DNA of 64,000 nucleotides from Pseudomonadota bacterium (GCA_018814305.1 JAHJAA010000021.1:1-64000); one strand, 5' to 3'; numbered from the stretch's first letter, positions 45,206 to 55,212 are shown. Numbers and translations are program-made. The notes: generated from the letters alone by a model not told the origin.

Positions 45206-47005
45206 ATGTCTTATCTCGTTCTGGCTCGAAAATGGCGTCCCCAGACTTTTGACCAGGTTGTTGGTCAGGGGCCGGTGGTCCGGATTTTGCGGAATGCCCT
45301 GAAGCGGAACAGGGTTCCCCATGCCATGCTGTTTGGTGGGGTGCGTGGGGTCGGCAAGACCACCTTGGCCCGGATCATGGCCAAGGCCCTGAACTGTCAA
45401 GGGACAAGTGAAACCCCGCCCTGTGACGAGTGTGAGTCATGCCGTGAAATCAAGGCGGGTGCCTCCATCGATCTCCATGAAATTGACGGAGCCTCCAATC
45501 GTGGTATCCAGGAGATTCGTGATCTCAAAGAAAATATCCGCTTTCTCCCCACGAAATGTCGTTTTAAAATTATCATCATTGATGAGGTTCACATGTTGAC
45601 CGCCGAGGCCTTCAACGCCCTGTTGAAGACCTTGGAGGAACCACCTGCCCATGTGGTGTTCATGTTTGCCACCACTGAATTGCATAAGATCCCGGTCACC
45701 ATCCTTTCCCGTTGTCAACGCTATGAGTTGAAACGGGTTCCGTTCGCCGAACTTTTTGCCTTTTTCAAAAAAATTGCCGGGGCTGAAGGAGTATCCATTT
45801 CCGATGATGCCCTGGAGATGATCGCGCGGGAGGCCTCGGGCAGCGTCCGAGACGGCTTGAGTCTTCTTGATCAGATTTTTTCATTTGGCGAAGGTGAGAT
45901 GACCGACGACGATGTCCGGGAGGTGCTTGGTCTGGTTGGTCGTCAGGTTTATGAACAACTGGCAGTGGCCCTGCTTAATGGTGATCTAGCGGGGAGTCTG
46001 TCTTTTCTGGATCAGGTATGCCAGGCCGGGGCCGACCTAAAACGCTTTGCCACCGATCTCCTCCTCTTTTTCCGGGGATTGGTGATCTGCCGGGTGGTTC
46101 CAGCGCCGGGCGAACTTCTTGACGGCTCGGATCGAGAATTGACCTCCTTGACCACCCTTGCGGCCCACTATGAAACTGAAACTGTTCTGAACCTTTTTGA
46201 TCAGCTGTTGAAAGGGCTCTCGGAGATGCAATATGCCTCCCATCCTCGTTTGGTTCTGGAGATGACGTTTGCCCGGGCCTTGCAGGTCGGCCAGGTGGTG
46301 CCGGTGGCTGATTTGATCGGTAAGCTGGATCAGCTGCTGCAACAAGATGGTTTCGAGCTTCCCCAAGGTCCCCAAAAGGGTTTTGTCGCATCGACCCGCC
46401 TCGTGGAGCAGGCTGTATCCGTGGATATTGAAGTACCCCCGGTGGTGCCCCCTGCCGAAGCAGCAAAGGTGCCCGAGCCGCTATCCGTGGACGAGCCGGT
46501 TGTGGAAGCTCCTAGCCCTGATCAAGGTCCTGTCATGGTGGCGGAGTCCGTTCCTACAATGGCCCAGGATTCCTCGGCGAAATCGTCACGGGATGTGCGC
46601 CGGGATTGGGATGAATTTATAGAATATGTAAAAGATCGCAGGAAATGGATGGCTCCGGTAATGAAGATGTGTGTCGGGATCAGCCGTCAGGGTCAAGAGA
46701 TCTTTATGAAATATGATGAACCTGCGGAATGTAGAATGTTGCAGGAGTCGGAAAATCTGAAAAGTCTTACCGAGTTTGCCCAGGATTTTTTCCAGGAGGA
46801 ATTGCAGATCCGGGTAAAAATTCGCGGTGGTGGTGAGGGAGCAACCCCCGGAGACATTGATGGTCCCCAGGAAGAACGTCGAGCCTTGCGTGATGATCCT
46901 TTGGTGCAAATGGTTGCAGAGGTTTTTGGGGGCAGAGTTGATGGGATCAGGACCGGCCCCCGCAGTAGGGTGGTTACGGCAAGCCAAGAAGAGGAGCAGC
47001 AGTGA
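45206..47005 (+). CDS. dnaX: DNA polymerase III subunit gamma/tau
   Basis: 599-aa clamp-loader ATPase. It starts with the canonical MSYLVLARKWRPQTF; Walker A GGVRGVGKTT near residue 43, a four-cysteine zinc module (CQ...CDECESC) near 64-79, IIIDEVHML, and LSRCQRYEL as the SRC sensor. The C-terminal third is a Pro/Glu-rich linker and a tau-like domain. The frame upstream of 45206 overlaps repeat B and is not coding. I saw no slippery site for gamma production. The stop overlaps the start of ybaB by 1 nt. Confidence 0.95.
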   Translation: MSYLVLARKWRPQTFDQVVGQGPVVRILRNALKRNRVPHAMLFGGVRGVGKTTLARIMAKALNCQGTSETPPCDECESCREIKAGASIDLHEIDGASNRGIQEIRDLKENIRFLPTKCRFKIIIIDEVHMLTAEAFNALLKTLEEPPAHVVFMFATTELHKIPVTILSRCQRYELKRVPFAELFAFFKKIAGAEGVSISDDALEMIAREASGSVRDGLSLLDQIFSFGEGEMTDDDVREVLGLVGRQVYEQLAVALLNGDLAGSLSFLDQVCQAGADLKRFATDLLLFFRGLVICRVVPAPGELLDGSDRELTSLTTLAAHYETETVLNLFDQLLKGLSEMQYASHPRLVLEMTFARALQVGQVVPVADLIGKLDQLLQQDGFELPQGPQKGFVASTRLVEQAVSVDIEVPPVVPPAEAAKVPEPLSVDEPVVEAPSPDQGPVMVAESVPTMAQDSSAKSSRDVRRDWDEFIEYVKDRRKWMAPVMKMCVGISRQGQEIFMKYDEPAECRMLQESENLKSLTEFAQDFFQEELQIRVKIRGGGEGATPGDIDGPQEERRALRDDPLVQMVAEVFGGRVDGIRTGPRSRVVTASQEEEQQ

Positions 47006-47313
47006 TGGACCTTCAGCAGTTGATGCGGCAGGCTCAGGAATTTCAACAGAAAATGAAGGGCATGCAGGATGAGCTTGCCGGTCGTACGGTCAATTCAACG
47101 GTGGGTGGCGGCATGGTCCGCGCCACTGTAAACGGCAACCAGGAGTTGGTGGATCTGGTTATTGAACCGGGGGTTATCGATCCCAGTGATCCAACGATGC
47201 TGCAGGATCTGATTGCGGCCGCCATAAATGATGCCCTAAAACAGTCCCGAGAGCTGGCTCGAACCGAGATGGGTCGGTTGACCGGCGGCCTCAATATTCC
47301 AGGCCTGTTCTAA
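47005..47313 (+). CDS. YbaB/EbfC nucleoid-associated protein
   Basis: 102 aa. QLMRQAQEFQQKMKGMQDEL, a GRTVNSTVGGGMVRATVNG strand region and a C-terminal helix fit the YbaB/EbfC DNA-binding family. dnaX-ybaB-recR is its classic place. The ATG at 47005 overlaps the dnaX TGA; GTG 47002 is less likely, with AGAGGAG upstream serving either. Confidence 0.93.
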   Translation: MDLQQLMRQAQEFQQKMKGMQDELAGRTVNSTVGGGMVRATVNGNQELVDLVIEPGVIDPSDPTMLQDLIAAAINDALKQSRELARTEMGRLTGGLNIPGLF

Positions 47314-47326
47314 TCCGGAGGATTTC

Positions 47327-47935
47327 ATGGATGTCGTACCCCCGGCTCTAGCTCGGTTGATTGAGGATTTGCATCGTCTCCCTGGCATTGGGCGGAAGAC
47401 GGCGACTCGCCTGGCCTTGCATATTTTGCGGCGGCCGGCGGCGGAGGCCCGGGATCTGGCCCGGGATCTGGTCGATCTCCATGGGGCGATTCATCTCTGT
47501 CGGAACTGTTTTGCCTTTTCGGAAAAAGATCCGTGTGTGATCTGTGGAGACCCCGGTCGTGATCCGGCCCTGGTCTGTGTGGTGGAAGAACCCGCTGATC
47601 TGATGGCCATCGAAAAGACCGGAGCGTTTAAAGGACAGTACCATTTGCTCCATGGCGTATTGTCGCCCATGGATGGGATCGGGCCCGAGGAGATTCGGAT
47701 CGGGGCGTTGTTGTCCCGGGTCAAAAAAGGCACGGTGGCTGAAGTCTTGATCGCCACCAGTTCCACCGTCCCCGGGGAAGCCACGGCCGCGTATCTGATC
47801 AGTCGTTTGCAGGGTATGCAGGTGAAAGTCACTCGCCTGGCCTGCGGGATTCCCATGGGGATGGATATCAAATATGCAGATGATGTAACCCTGGCAAGGG
47901 CCATTGAGTCCCGAATGGATACCGGTAAGCCGTAA
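47327..47935 (+). CDS. recR: Recombination protein RecR
   Basis: 202 aa, RecF-pathway gap repair. LPGIGRKTATRLALHIL is the helix-hairpin-helix; CRNCFAFSEKDPCVIC is the zinc finger; VCVVEEPADLMAIE starts the Toprim domain and TRLACGIPMGMDIKY ends it. Immediately follows ybaB by 13 nt, in one operon with dnaX. Confidence 0.96.
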   Translation: MDVVPPALARLIEDLHRLPGIGRKTATRLALHILRRPAAEARDLARDLVDLHGAIHLCRNCFAFSEKDPCVICGDPGRDPALVCVVEEPADLMAIEKTGAFKGQYHLLHGVLSPMDGIGPEEIRIGALLSRVKKGTVAEVLIATSSTVPGEATAAYLISRLQGMQVKVTRLACGIPMGMDIKYADDVTLARAIESRMDTGKP

Positions 47936-47963
47936 CCGGTTCACGGATCTTTGATTTCTGCTT

Positions 47964-47992
47964 GACAGCAAGGGGCTTTTGCTGTTATTTGT
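47964..47992 (+). promoter_or_regulatory. Probable promoter of tRNA-Val
   Basis: TTGACA, a 17-nt spacer and TTATTT. The -35 is perfect. It starts about 50 nt before the tRNA-Val gene. Position is approximate by 1-2 nt. Confidence 0.55.
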
Positions 47993-48042
47993 TGCGCGGT
48001 TATGAATACAGTCGGGAGGACGACTGTGACGGATTTCTGGAC

Positions 48043-48117
48043 AGGCGCGTAGCTCAGTGGGAGAGCATTTGCTTGACGTGCAAAGGGTCGGCGGTTCAAT
48101 CCCGCCCGCGCCTACCA
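48043..48117 (+). tRNA. tRNA-Val(GAC)
   Basis: 75 nt. Acceptor AGGCGCG pairs with CGCGCCT, discriminator A, CCA encoded. Anticodon stem TTTGC/GCAAA encloses TTGACGT, anticodon GAC. T arm GGCGG/CCGCC with TTCAATC. Confidence 0.95.
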
Positions 48118-48244
48118 TGATTATTCCGATCCACACTTCTAGGTTGTTGCCTGCCCGGTGGTGGCGGGCTGATGATAGGCAGGTTGGCTTGGCCAATGTG
48201 CTTATTTTTTTTCATTTTGCATGAATACACAGGATGTTGAAGGG

Positions 48245-50173
48245 ATGGCTGATTACACTGTTTCTCTCCTGGGGGGAGAAAAGACAATAACTGTTGCCGG
48301 TGGGACCATGTTGGGTGAGATCCTGAAGGAACTCGCTTCGAATAAGGCTCGGAAGCAGGCACTCGCCGTCAAGAGCGGAAGTGATCTATTCGATCTTACC
48401 GCGACGGTGGAATCAGATTTGGTTGTGGAAATTGTCAGTGCTGCATCCCCTGAAGGATTGAATCTCATCCGTCATAGTTGCGCCCATCTCATGGCCCATG
48501 CGGTGGTCGATTTGTTTGGAACTGAGACCAAGGTAGCCATCGGCCCGGCCACCGATGATGGTTTTTATTACGATTTTGATCGGGAAGCCCCGTTTGTTCC
48601 GGATGACCTGGAGCGGATCGAAGCCCGGATGACCGAGTTGGCCGGCAAGGCTCTGCCTTTTGTTCGGACCACGGTGACCATCGATGAGGCTCGTCAACTC
48701 TTTGAGTCCCGACAACAGGGGTATAAACTTGAACTGCTCGATGGGATCGAGGCCGAGACGGTCAATCTTTATCAGGTCGGCGATTTTGTAGACCTCTGTC
48801 GTGGTCCCCATGTTCCCAATACGGGATTTTTAAAGACCTACAAACTTACTCGTCTGGCTGGTGCCTATTGGCGCGGTGATGAACATCGCCCCATGCTCCA
48901 GCGGATCTATGGGACAGCTTTCGGTGATCCCAAGGAGTTGAAGGACTATCTCCATAAGTTGGAGGAGGCCAGAAAGCGTGATCATCGTAAGCTCGGGCGG
49001 GAATTGGAGCTCTTCACCATGCAGGATCAGGTTGGCCCTGGTCTGATCCTTTGGCAGCCCAAGGGGGCTTTGCTTCGGAAACTCATTGAAGATCGGTGGC
49101 GGGAGGAACATTACCGTCACAACTATGAATTACTCTATACCCCCCACATTGCCCGCCGGGATCTCTGGAAGACCAGTGGTCATCTTGATTTCTATAGCGA
49201 GAACATGTATTCCCCCATTGAAATTGATGAAGTCAGTTATCAGCTGAAGCCGATGAACTGCCCGTTTCATATTGCCATATATAACACCAGGAAACGGAGT
49301 TATCGCGAATTTCCCATCCGCTGGTGTGAGTTGGGAACCGTGTATCGCTATGAAAAAACTGGGGCACTGCACGGTTTGATGCGGGTTCGCGGTTTTACCC
49401 AGGATGACGCCCATATCTTCTGCCGCCCGGATCAACTTGAAGAGGAGATCTTTAACATCATTGATCTGAATCTTCAAATTCTGCGATTGTTCGGGTTCGA
49501 AGATTATGACGTCTATCTGTCCACCCGCCCGGAGAAGTATGTGGGCAGTGATGAGCACTGGGTACAGGCCACCGAGGCTTTGAAAATGGCCCTGGAAAAG
49601 AAGGGGTTGGCATATGAGGTGGATCCCGGGGAAGGGGTGTTCTATGGCCCCAAAATCGATATAAAAATTAAGGATGTGCTGGGACGCTCCTGGCAGTGTT
49701 CGACCATTCAGGTTGATTTTAACCTGCCGGAAAGGTTTGAGATCAGTTATACCGGTGACGATGGTCAGGCTCATCAGCCGATTATGATTCACCGGGCCCT
49801 GATGGGATCACTTGAGCGTTTTATTGGAGTTTTGATCGAACATTATGCCGGGGCCTTTCCGGTCTGGCTGGCCCCGGTTCAGGCCCGAGTTATGAATATC
49901 ACCGATGCCCAGCTCGACTATGTTGAAGAGGTTTATCGAGAGTTGCGTCGCCAAGGGGTGAGAGTTGAAAAGGATATCCGTAACGAAAAACTGAATTATA
50001 AGATTCGTGAAGCCCAGGTTCAGAAGGTGCCGTACATGCTGATCATCGGTGATCAGGAAGTCGCCTCGGGCCAGGTAACCGTCCGGTTGCGGGATGGAAA
50101 GAATTTGCCACCAATGTCCGTTGTCGATTTTGCGGAACTGGTCGGGTCCCAGGATCCTGAAGCTAAGGACTGA
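48245..50173 (+). CDS. thrS: Threonyl-tRNA synthetase
   Basis: 642 aa, the usual length. TGS domain at the start, then an editing/SAD domain (HSCAHLMAHAVVDLFG), class II core with motif 2 RWCELGTVYRYE, YGPKIDIKI, and motif 3 GSLERFIGVL, anticodon-binding domain last. The start could be ATG 48221 or ATG 48245; the latter gives the normal TGS onset. First gene of the thrS-infC-rpmI-rplT-pheS-pheT-ihfA cluster. Confidence 0.96.
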   Translation: MADYTVSLLGGEKTITVAGGTMLGEILKELASNKARKQALAVKSGSDLFDLTATVESDLVVEIVSAASPEGLNLIRHSCAHLMAHAVVDLFGTETKVAIGPATDDGFYYDFDREAPFVPDDLERIEARMTELAGKALPFVRTTVTIDEARQLFESRQQGYKLELLDGIEAETVNLYQVGDFVDLCRGPHVPNTGFLKTYKLTRLAGAYWRGDEHRPMLQRIYGTAFGDPKELKDYLHKLEEARKRDHRKLGRELELFTMQDQVGPGLILWQPKGALLRKLIEDRWREEHYRHNYELLYTPHIARRDLWKTSGHLDFYSENMYSPIEIDEVSYQLKPMNCPFHIAIYNTRKRSYREFPIRWCELGTVYRYEKTGALHGLMRVRGFTQDDAHIFCRPDQLEEEIFNIIDLNLQILRLFGFEDYDVYLSTRPEKYVGSDEHWVQATEALKMALEKKGLAYEVDPGEGVFYGPKIDIKIKDVLGRSWQCSTIQVDFNLPERFEISYTGDDGQAHQPIMIHRALMGSLERFIGVLIEHYAGAFPVWLAPVQARVMNITDAQLDYVEEVYRELRRQGVRVEKDIRNEKLNYKIREAQVQKVPYMLIIGDQEVASGQVTVRLRDGKNLPPMSVVDFAELVGSQDPEAKD

Positions 50174-50282
50174 ATTTTAGTTTGATGTATTTCCTGTTGA
50201 AAAGGACTGGGATAATATGCTAAAGGTACACGCTTATCTCAGAGCCGGACAAGAACAAAATTGAAGTACGGGAGGTAGTGGT

Positions 50283-50831
50283 ATTAAAGGACGAAAAAAA
50301 GATACCAAGGATGATCGTGGTGGAGTGAGGGCTCGGATTAATGGTGAGATTGATTGCGCCGAGGTTCGGGTTATCGGGAGTGATGGCGGACAGGTCGGGG
50401 TATTGGCGGTTGCCGGAGCACAGAAACTCGCCGAGGAGTCCGGGCTTGACCTGGTCGAGGTGTCGCCCACGGCGGAGCCGCCGGTTTGTCGGATCATGGA
50501 TTATGGCAAATACCGTTACGAACAGGCCAAAAAACTCCAGGAAGCCAAAAAGAAACAGACCGTCATCGAGGTGAAGGAAATCAAACTTCGTCCTAAAACG
50601 GAAAAACATGACCTTGATTTCAAGATCAAGAATATCCGGAAGTTTCTTGAACAGAAAAATAAAGTTAAGGTTACCCTGCGTTTTCGTGGCCGTGAAATTG
50701 TCTATGCGGACAGCTTGGGCCGGGATGTCTTGGTGAAGATCGGAGAAGCGTTGGAGGATGTGGCCTTGATTCTTCAGCCTCCCACCATGGAAGGGCGTCA
50801 AATGGCTATGTTCCTTGGTCCTAAAAAATAA
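50283..50831 (+). CDS. infC: Translation initiation factor IF-3
   Basis: 182 aa read from an ATT start: GGAGGT (50271-50276) lies 6 nt upstream and the frame is KGRKKDTKDDRGGVRARINGE, with the normal IF-3 RINGEI motif. In-frame codons to 50325 have no ATG/GTG at the conserved position. Non-AUG starts allow IF-3 to repress its own translation, as in Escherichia coli. SPTAEPPVCRIMDYGKYRYE and IKLRPKTEKHDLDFK are family hallmarks. Follows thrS by 109 nt. Confidence 0.95.
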   Translation: MKGRKKDTKDDRGGVRARINGEIDCAEVRVIGSDGGQVGVLAVAGAQKLAEESGLDLVEVSPTAEPPVCRIMDYGKYRYEQAKKLQEAKKKQTVIEVKEIKLRPKTEKHDLDFKIKNIRKFLEQKNKVKVTLRFRGREIVYADSLGRDVLVKIGEALEDVALILQPPTMEGRQMAMFLGPKK

Positions 50832-50874
50832 TTTAGGGTTTAGGGTGATATCTTTTTTATGTGTAAGTCGGTCA

Positions 50875-50990
50875 CGAGTGGTGAATGCAGTTTTATGAAA
50901 CTGCCGGCGTTCACTCTATTTTGAGGCCGATCTTTTGCGGTTCAGCCTTGCTGGTTAATCAAAGCCGGTTTCGGTTTATACCGAATCCGG
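50875..50990 (+). promoter_or_regulatory. Leader hairpins before rpmI-rplT
   Basis: In the 185-nt gap between infC and rpmI, GAGTG..CAGTTT and AAACTG..CACTC (50876-50915) form one imperfect hairpin, and CCGGTTTCGGT / ACCGAATCCGG (50965-50990, one mismatch) another. In other bacteria L20 represses this operon by binding such leaders, so these may be the control site. Inferred from position and structure only. Confidence 0.4.
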
Positions 50991-51016
50991 TACTTGTTAT
51001 TTAAGGGAGCGAAGTC

Positions 51017-51214
51017 ATGCCGAAAATGAAAACTAATAGAGGTGCCGCCAAACGTTTCAAGTTGAGCGGCACGGGGAAAGTCATGCGCCGCAAGGCGTTT
51101 GCCAGCCACATTCTCACCAAGAAATCCACCAAGCGCAAGAGAAATCTGCGGCAGGGTGATGTGGTGGATGCGACCAACGTGAAATCAGTTAAACGATTAT
51201 TGCCGTATCTGTAA
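51017..51214 (+). CDS. rpmI: Ribosomal protein L35
   Basis: 65 aa, very basic. [20 protein letters not shown] and [16 protein letters not shown] are typical L35. AGGGAG precedes the ATG. Second in infC-rpmI-rplT. Confidence 0.97.
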   Translation: MPKMKTNRGAAKRFKLSGTGKVMRRKAFASHILTKKSTKRKRNLRQGDVVDATNVKSVKRLLPYL

Positions 51215-51313
51215 AATATCGTTTCTGCGGTTGTCCCGGCCGAATTCGGGAAAATTACATGGTCACCCGACTCATTGTTTCGGGTGAGGAATGAAGTTGC
51301 GAAGGAGATTGCT

Positions 51314-51658
51314 ATGCCTAGAGTAAAACGCGGATTTAAGGCGCGTCGACGAAGAAATAAAATCTTGAAGATGGCAAGTGGCTATATTGGCGGTCGTCAT
51401 CGGTTGATCCGGACTGCTTCTGAGGCGGTGGATCGTGCCCTTGCTTATGCCTACCGGGATAGAAAGGTCCGGAAACGGGACTTCAGGAGTCTGTGGATTG
51501 CAAGGATCAATGCGGCTGCTCGCCTTAACGGGATGTCGTACAGTACCTTGATGGGCGGATTGATAAAAGCCGGAGTTGAGCTTGATCGCAAAGTGCTGTC
51601 AAATATGGCTATTTTAGATCCGACTGCCTTCAGCCAGGTTGCCAAGCTGGCATCCTGA
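51314..51658 (+). CDS. rplT: Ribosomal protein L20
   Basis: 114 aa. [16 protein letters not shown] start, then [20 protein letters not shown] and [14 protein letters not shown], as in L20. ATG 51314 has AAGGAG 6-7 nt upstream; the in-frame region before it is not L20. L20 is the likely repressor of this operon. Confidence 0.97.
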   Translation: MPRVKRGFKARRRRNKILKMASGYIGGRHRLIRTASEAVDRALAYAYRDRKVRKRDFRSLWIARINAAARLNGMSYSTLMGGLIKAGVELDRKVLSNMAILDPTAFSQVAKLAS

Positions 51659-51682
51659 CTCTGAATTGCTATTATTTCGGGA

Positions 51683-52693
51683 ATGGATAATCAAATCCAG
51701 CAATTGAAGGTTGAGGCCTTGTCTCGGCTAGGAGAGATTGGTCTGCCCGCCGAGCTTGAAGAGTTCAGGATCAAGTATCTGGGGCGGAAGGGGTTATTCC
51801 CTGCCTTGATGAAGCAGGTGGCCCAAGCGGTCCCTGCGGATCGCCCCCGGCTTGGACAACTGGCCAATGGCGTCAAACGTGAGGTTGAAACCGCCTACGG
51901 GGATCGTCTTGATACCCTGACTCTTCATGGTGAGGCAGTTTCCCGCAGCACTGAGGATCTGACTCTGCCCGGGCGGAGTATTCCGCTCGGCCGGTTACAT
52001 CCTGTCACCCAGATCATGGATGAGGTCTGTGGAATTTTTGAGGGATTGGGCTTTGCCGTTGCGGAAGGTCCCGATGTGGAGAGCGATTTCTACAATTTTG
52101 AGGCCCTGAATATCCCGCCCCATCATCCGGCGCGTGATATGCATGACACCTTTTACGTCAGTGATTCCGTGCTCCTGCGGACCCATACTTCACCCATGCA
52201 GATTCGGGCCATGGAGGAGAAACAACCTCCTTTACGGATGATTGCGCCGGGCAAGGTTTATCGGTGTGATTCGGATGTTACCCATACCCCGATGTTCCAT
52301 CAGGTTGAAGGATTTCTGGTTGACCGGGGGATCTCATTTGCCGACCTTAAGGGAGTCCTTTCGATCTTTATCGCCCGGATGTTTGACTCCCGTACCTCTA
52401 TTCGTTTTCGGCCCAGTTTTTTTCCGTTTACCGAGCCCAGTGCCGAGGTCGACATCGGTTGTGTTTTCTGTGGTGGCAAAGGGTGCCGGGTGTGTAAACA
52501 GACCGGGTGGTTGGAAATCCTTGGGTCGGGGATGATTGATCCGGAGGTTTTTAACAAGGTTGGGTACGATCCTGAAATCTATTCCGGTTTTGCCTTCGGC
52601 CTTGGTATCGAAAGAATTGCCATGATGAAGTACGGGATCGATGATATCCGACTCTATTATGAGAATGATTTACGCTTTCTCTCCCAGTTTTAA
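51683..52693 (+). CDS. pheS: Phenylalanyl-tRNA synthetase alpha subunit
   Basis: 336 aa. N-terminal coiled region, then class II core: SDFYNFEALNIP, YRCDSDVTHTPMFHQVEG (motif 2) and FAFGLGIERIAMMKYGI (motif 3). It contains CVFCGGKGCRVCKQTGW, the cysteine-bearing insert common in PheS. 25 nt before pheT. Confidence 0.97.
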   Translation: MDNQIQQLKVEALSRLGEIGLPAELEEFRIKYLGRKGLFPALMKQVAQAVPADRPRLGQLANGVKREVETAYGDRLDTLTLHGEAVSRSTEDLTLPGRSIPLGRLHPVTQIMDEVCGIFEGLGFAVAEGPDVESDFYNFEALNIPPHHPARDMHDTFYVSDSVLLRTHTSPMQIRAMEEKQPPLRMIAPGKVYRCDSDVTHTPMFHQVEGFLVDRGISFADLKGVLSIFIARMFDSRTSIRFRPSFFPFTEPSAEVDIGCVFCGGKGCRVCKQTGWLEILGSGMIDPEVFNKVGYDPEIYSGFAFGLGIERIAMMKYGIDDIRLYYENDLRFLSQF

Positions 52694-52717
52694 AATGAAC
52701 GTAACCCTGACTGATTC

Positions 52718-55135
52718 ATGAAATTCACGATTAATTGGCTCTATCAATATATTGATTTTGACCTTTCCGCTCAGGAGTTGGCCGATCGGTTGACCATGGC
52801 CGGGCTTGAGGTTGATGCCGTTGATGAGCTGTATCCTGATCTATCTGGGATTGTAGTGGCAAGGATTGTCTCAGTAACATCTCATCCCAATGCCGACCGG
52901 TTGGTGGTTTGCCGGGTTGATGACGGGGTCGGCGAACGCCAGGTTGTGTGTGGTGCACCAAACGCCCGGGCCGGAATGATAACCGCCCTGGCAACGCCGG
53001 GAACAATGATGCCCGGTGGGTTCAAGATCAAACCCAGTAAAATTCGAGGCGAGTCTTCGGACGGGATGCTCTGCTCGGCCAGTGAACTGGGGATAGGCGG
53101 TGGTAAAGAAGGGATAATGGATCTCGCTGAGGGACTCATTGTCGGACAACCGTTGACCGAAGCTCTGGAACTCTCCGATACCTTGGTCGAAGTCGATTTG
53201 ACCCCGAATCGTCCTGACTGTGCCAGTGTTATAGGTTTGGCCCGTGAGGTTGGAGGATTTACCGGTGGGCGTATGCATCCTCCGGTTACCGAAGATGATT
53301 CCGATCAAGGGCAAGGATGTTCTGATTTTACTGTCGAGGTTCTTGATTCGACTGCCTGTCCTCGTTATGCCGCCCGTCTGATCAGGGGGGTGACCATCGG
53401 TCCTTCGCCGTGGTGGTTGCAACGGCTTCTTCTGGCAGTAGGGTTGCGTCCCATCAATAATGTGGTTGATATTACCAACTTTGTCATGCTCGAATATGGG
53501 CAACCCCTGCACGCCTTTGATTTCGGAAAGCTGGCTGGCGGTACAATTCGGGTCCGGAAAGCCGTTCCCGACGAGAAACTGACCACCCTTGACGGGGTTG
53601 AGCGTGAGCTGGACTCCGAAATGCTTTTGATCTGTGACGGGGCGCAACCGGTTGCTGTCGCCGGGGTTATGGGAGGAGGTAATTCCGAAGTTGACTCTGC
53701 CACCGTTGATATTCTCCTTGAATCGGCCTGCTTTGATCCGGTCAGCGTTCGGCGGACCGCCCGACAATTGAAATTGTCCACGGATTCTTCCTACCGTTTT
53801 GAAAGGGGAGTTGATCCTCTCGGCTGTGGTCGGGCTCTGGCTAGAGCGACTCAACTGGTGCTCGAATTGGCCGGGGGAGCATCGGTTCCCGGTGGGGTAG
53901 ATTTAAAAGGGGGTCTACGGGATGGCTCTGTTATCAGTCTTCGGGCTGAACGGTGTAGTTCTTTACTTGGAATGCCACTTACTACTGGCCGAATCAAAGA
54001 GTTACTGGAAAGTATTGAAATTTTTTGTGTCGAAGAAGAGGCGCAACCCTTACTGGTTACCCCCCCATCATTCCGGGTCGACCTGGAAAGGGAAGTTGAT
54101 CTCATCGAAGAGGTTGCCAGACTTATCGGCTATAATGATATCCCCATTTCTCTCCCGACTGTTCCGTTGAATTTTTCAGAGAAGGACCCCGATCGCATCC
54201 TGAGACAGCGTGTGGCAAGGCTGATGACCGCCCAGGGCTTTAATGAAGCGATCAATTATAGCTTTGTTTCTCCCCGCCACTTTGACCAGTTGGGACTTGC
54301 TGACGATGATGGTTTGCGCCAAACCGTTCGGCTCATGAACCCGCTTGGTGAAGATCAAAGTGTGATGCGGACCATGCTGTTGCCTGGCTTACTTGATAAT
54401 CTTAAACGCAATATCAATCATCAGACACCCGATATCCGACTTTTTGAGATCGGCAAGGTATTTCATCCCGGGGATGCTCCTCTACCGACTGAAGAAATCC
54501 ATCTGTCCGCAGTCCATTCAGGAAGGAAGTTTCCTGGTTCTCCGGTCTATCACTTCGGGCATGAAACCGTCGACTTTTATGATATTAAGGCGGCGATAAC
54601 CGGTCTCCTCGACGAATTGCGTCTGGCTGATGTTGCCTTCGTTGCAAATGGTCAGGTCCCTGTGTATGGTGACTCCGATCTTTGTCTGGCACTGGTGGTG
54701 GACGGGAAATCGGTTGGTTTTTGTGGGCGGATGCTTCCTGAGGTTTTACGAAAGTTCGGGATTAAGACAGACGTCTATGTTTGTGAGGTCAACCTGACGG
54801 CTCTAGAGCAGGCGTCTACACGTCCAAAGGTGTTTAAGCAGTTAGCGAAATTTCCTTCGGTTCGTTGGGATCTTGCGATGCTCGTACCGAGTGATATTCC
54901 TGGTGAGAGTATTATTAACTTGATCAAAGAGGCTGGCGGGGATATTTTTGAACGGTGCGAAATTTTTGATGTTTATCAAGGGAAGAATATTGACTCAGGC
55001 TGGAAGAGTATAGCAGTGGCGATTACCTATCGTAGCTCCACTCAGACCCTTGATGATGTGACTGTTGGTCAAGTCCATCAAAAAGTTATTGATTTGATTG
55101 GTGCTCGTTGTGGCGGCAAACTCCGTGAGGGGTGA
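52718..55135 (+). CDS. pheT: Phenylalanyl-tRNA synthetase beta subunit
   Basis: 805 aa. tRNA-binding (EMAP) domain with SHPNADRLVVCRVD, B3/B4 editing region VDLTPNRPDCASVIGLARE, B5, core, and C-terminal ferredoxin-fold anticodon-binding domain. Full length. Partner of PheS. 77 nt before ihfA. Confidence 0.97.
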   Translation: MKFTINWLYQYIDFDLSAQELADRLTMAGLEVDAVDELYPDLSGIVVARIVSVTSHPNADRLVVCRVDDGVGERQVVCGAPNARAGMITALATPGTMMPGGFKIKPSKIRGESSDGMLCSASELGIGGGKEGIMDLAEGLIVGQPLTEALELSDTLVEVDLTPNRPDCASVIGLAREVGGFTGGRMHPPVTEDDSDQGQGCSDFTVEVLDSTACPRYAARLIRGVTIGPSPWWLQRLLLAVGLRPINNVVDITNFVMLEYGQPLHAFDFGKLAGGTIRVRKAVPDEKLTTLDGVERELDSEMLLICDGAQPVAVAGVMGGGNSEVDSATVDILLESACFDPVSVRRTARQLKLSTDSSYRFERGVDPLGCGRALARATQLVLELAGGASVPGGVDLKGGLRDGSVISLRAERCSSLLGMPLTTGRIKELLESIEIFCVEEEAQPLLVTPPSFRVDLEREVDLIEEVARLIGYNDIPISLPTVPLNFSEKDPDRILRQRVARLMTAQGFNEAINYSFVSPRHFDQLGLADDDGLRQTVRLMNPLGEDQSVMRTMLLPGLLDNLKRNINHQTPDIRLFEIGKVFHPGDAPLPTEEIHLSAVHSGRKFPGSPVYHFGHETVDFYDIKAAITGLLDELRLADVAFVANGQVPVYGDSDLCLALVVDGKSVGFCGRMLPEVLRKFGIKTDVYVCEVNLTALEQASTRPKVFKQLAKFPSVRWDLAMLVPSDIPGESIINLIKEAGGDIFERCEIFDVYQGKNIDSGWKSIAVAITYRSSTQTLDDVTVGQVHQKVIDLIGARCGGKLREG

Positions 55136-55212
55136 GAAGTCGTCTACCGAAATGATATGATGATTCCAGGTGAAAGCCCCGGAATTGTTACTAGGGAGAG
55201 GAGGCAAAAGTA

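Noticed and set aside
45206-47005. Programmed frameshift making a gamma form of DnaX
   Set aside because: The A7 run near 45767 lies within the ATPase domain, not at the gamma boundary, and no slippery heptamer with hairpin is seen.
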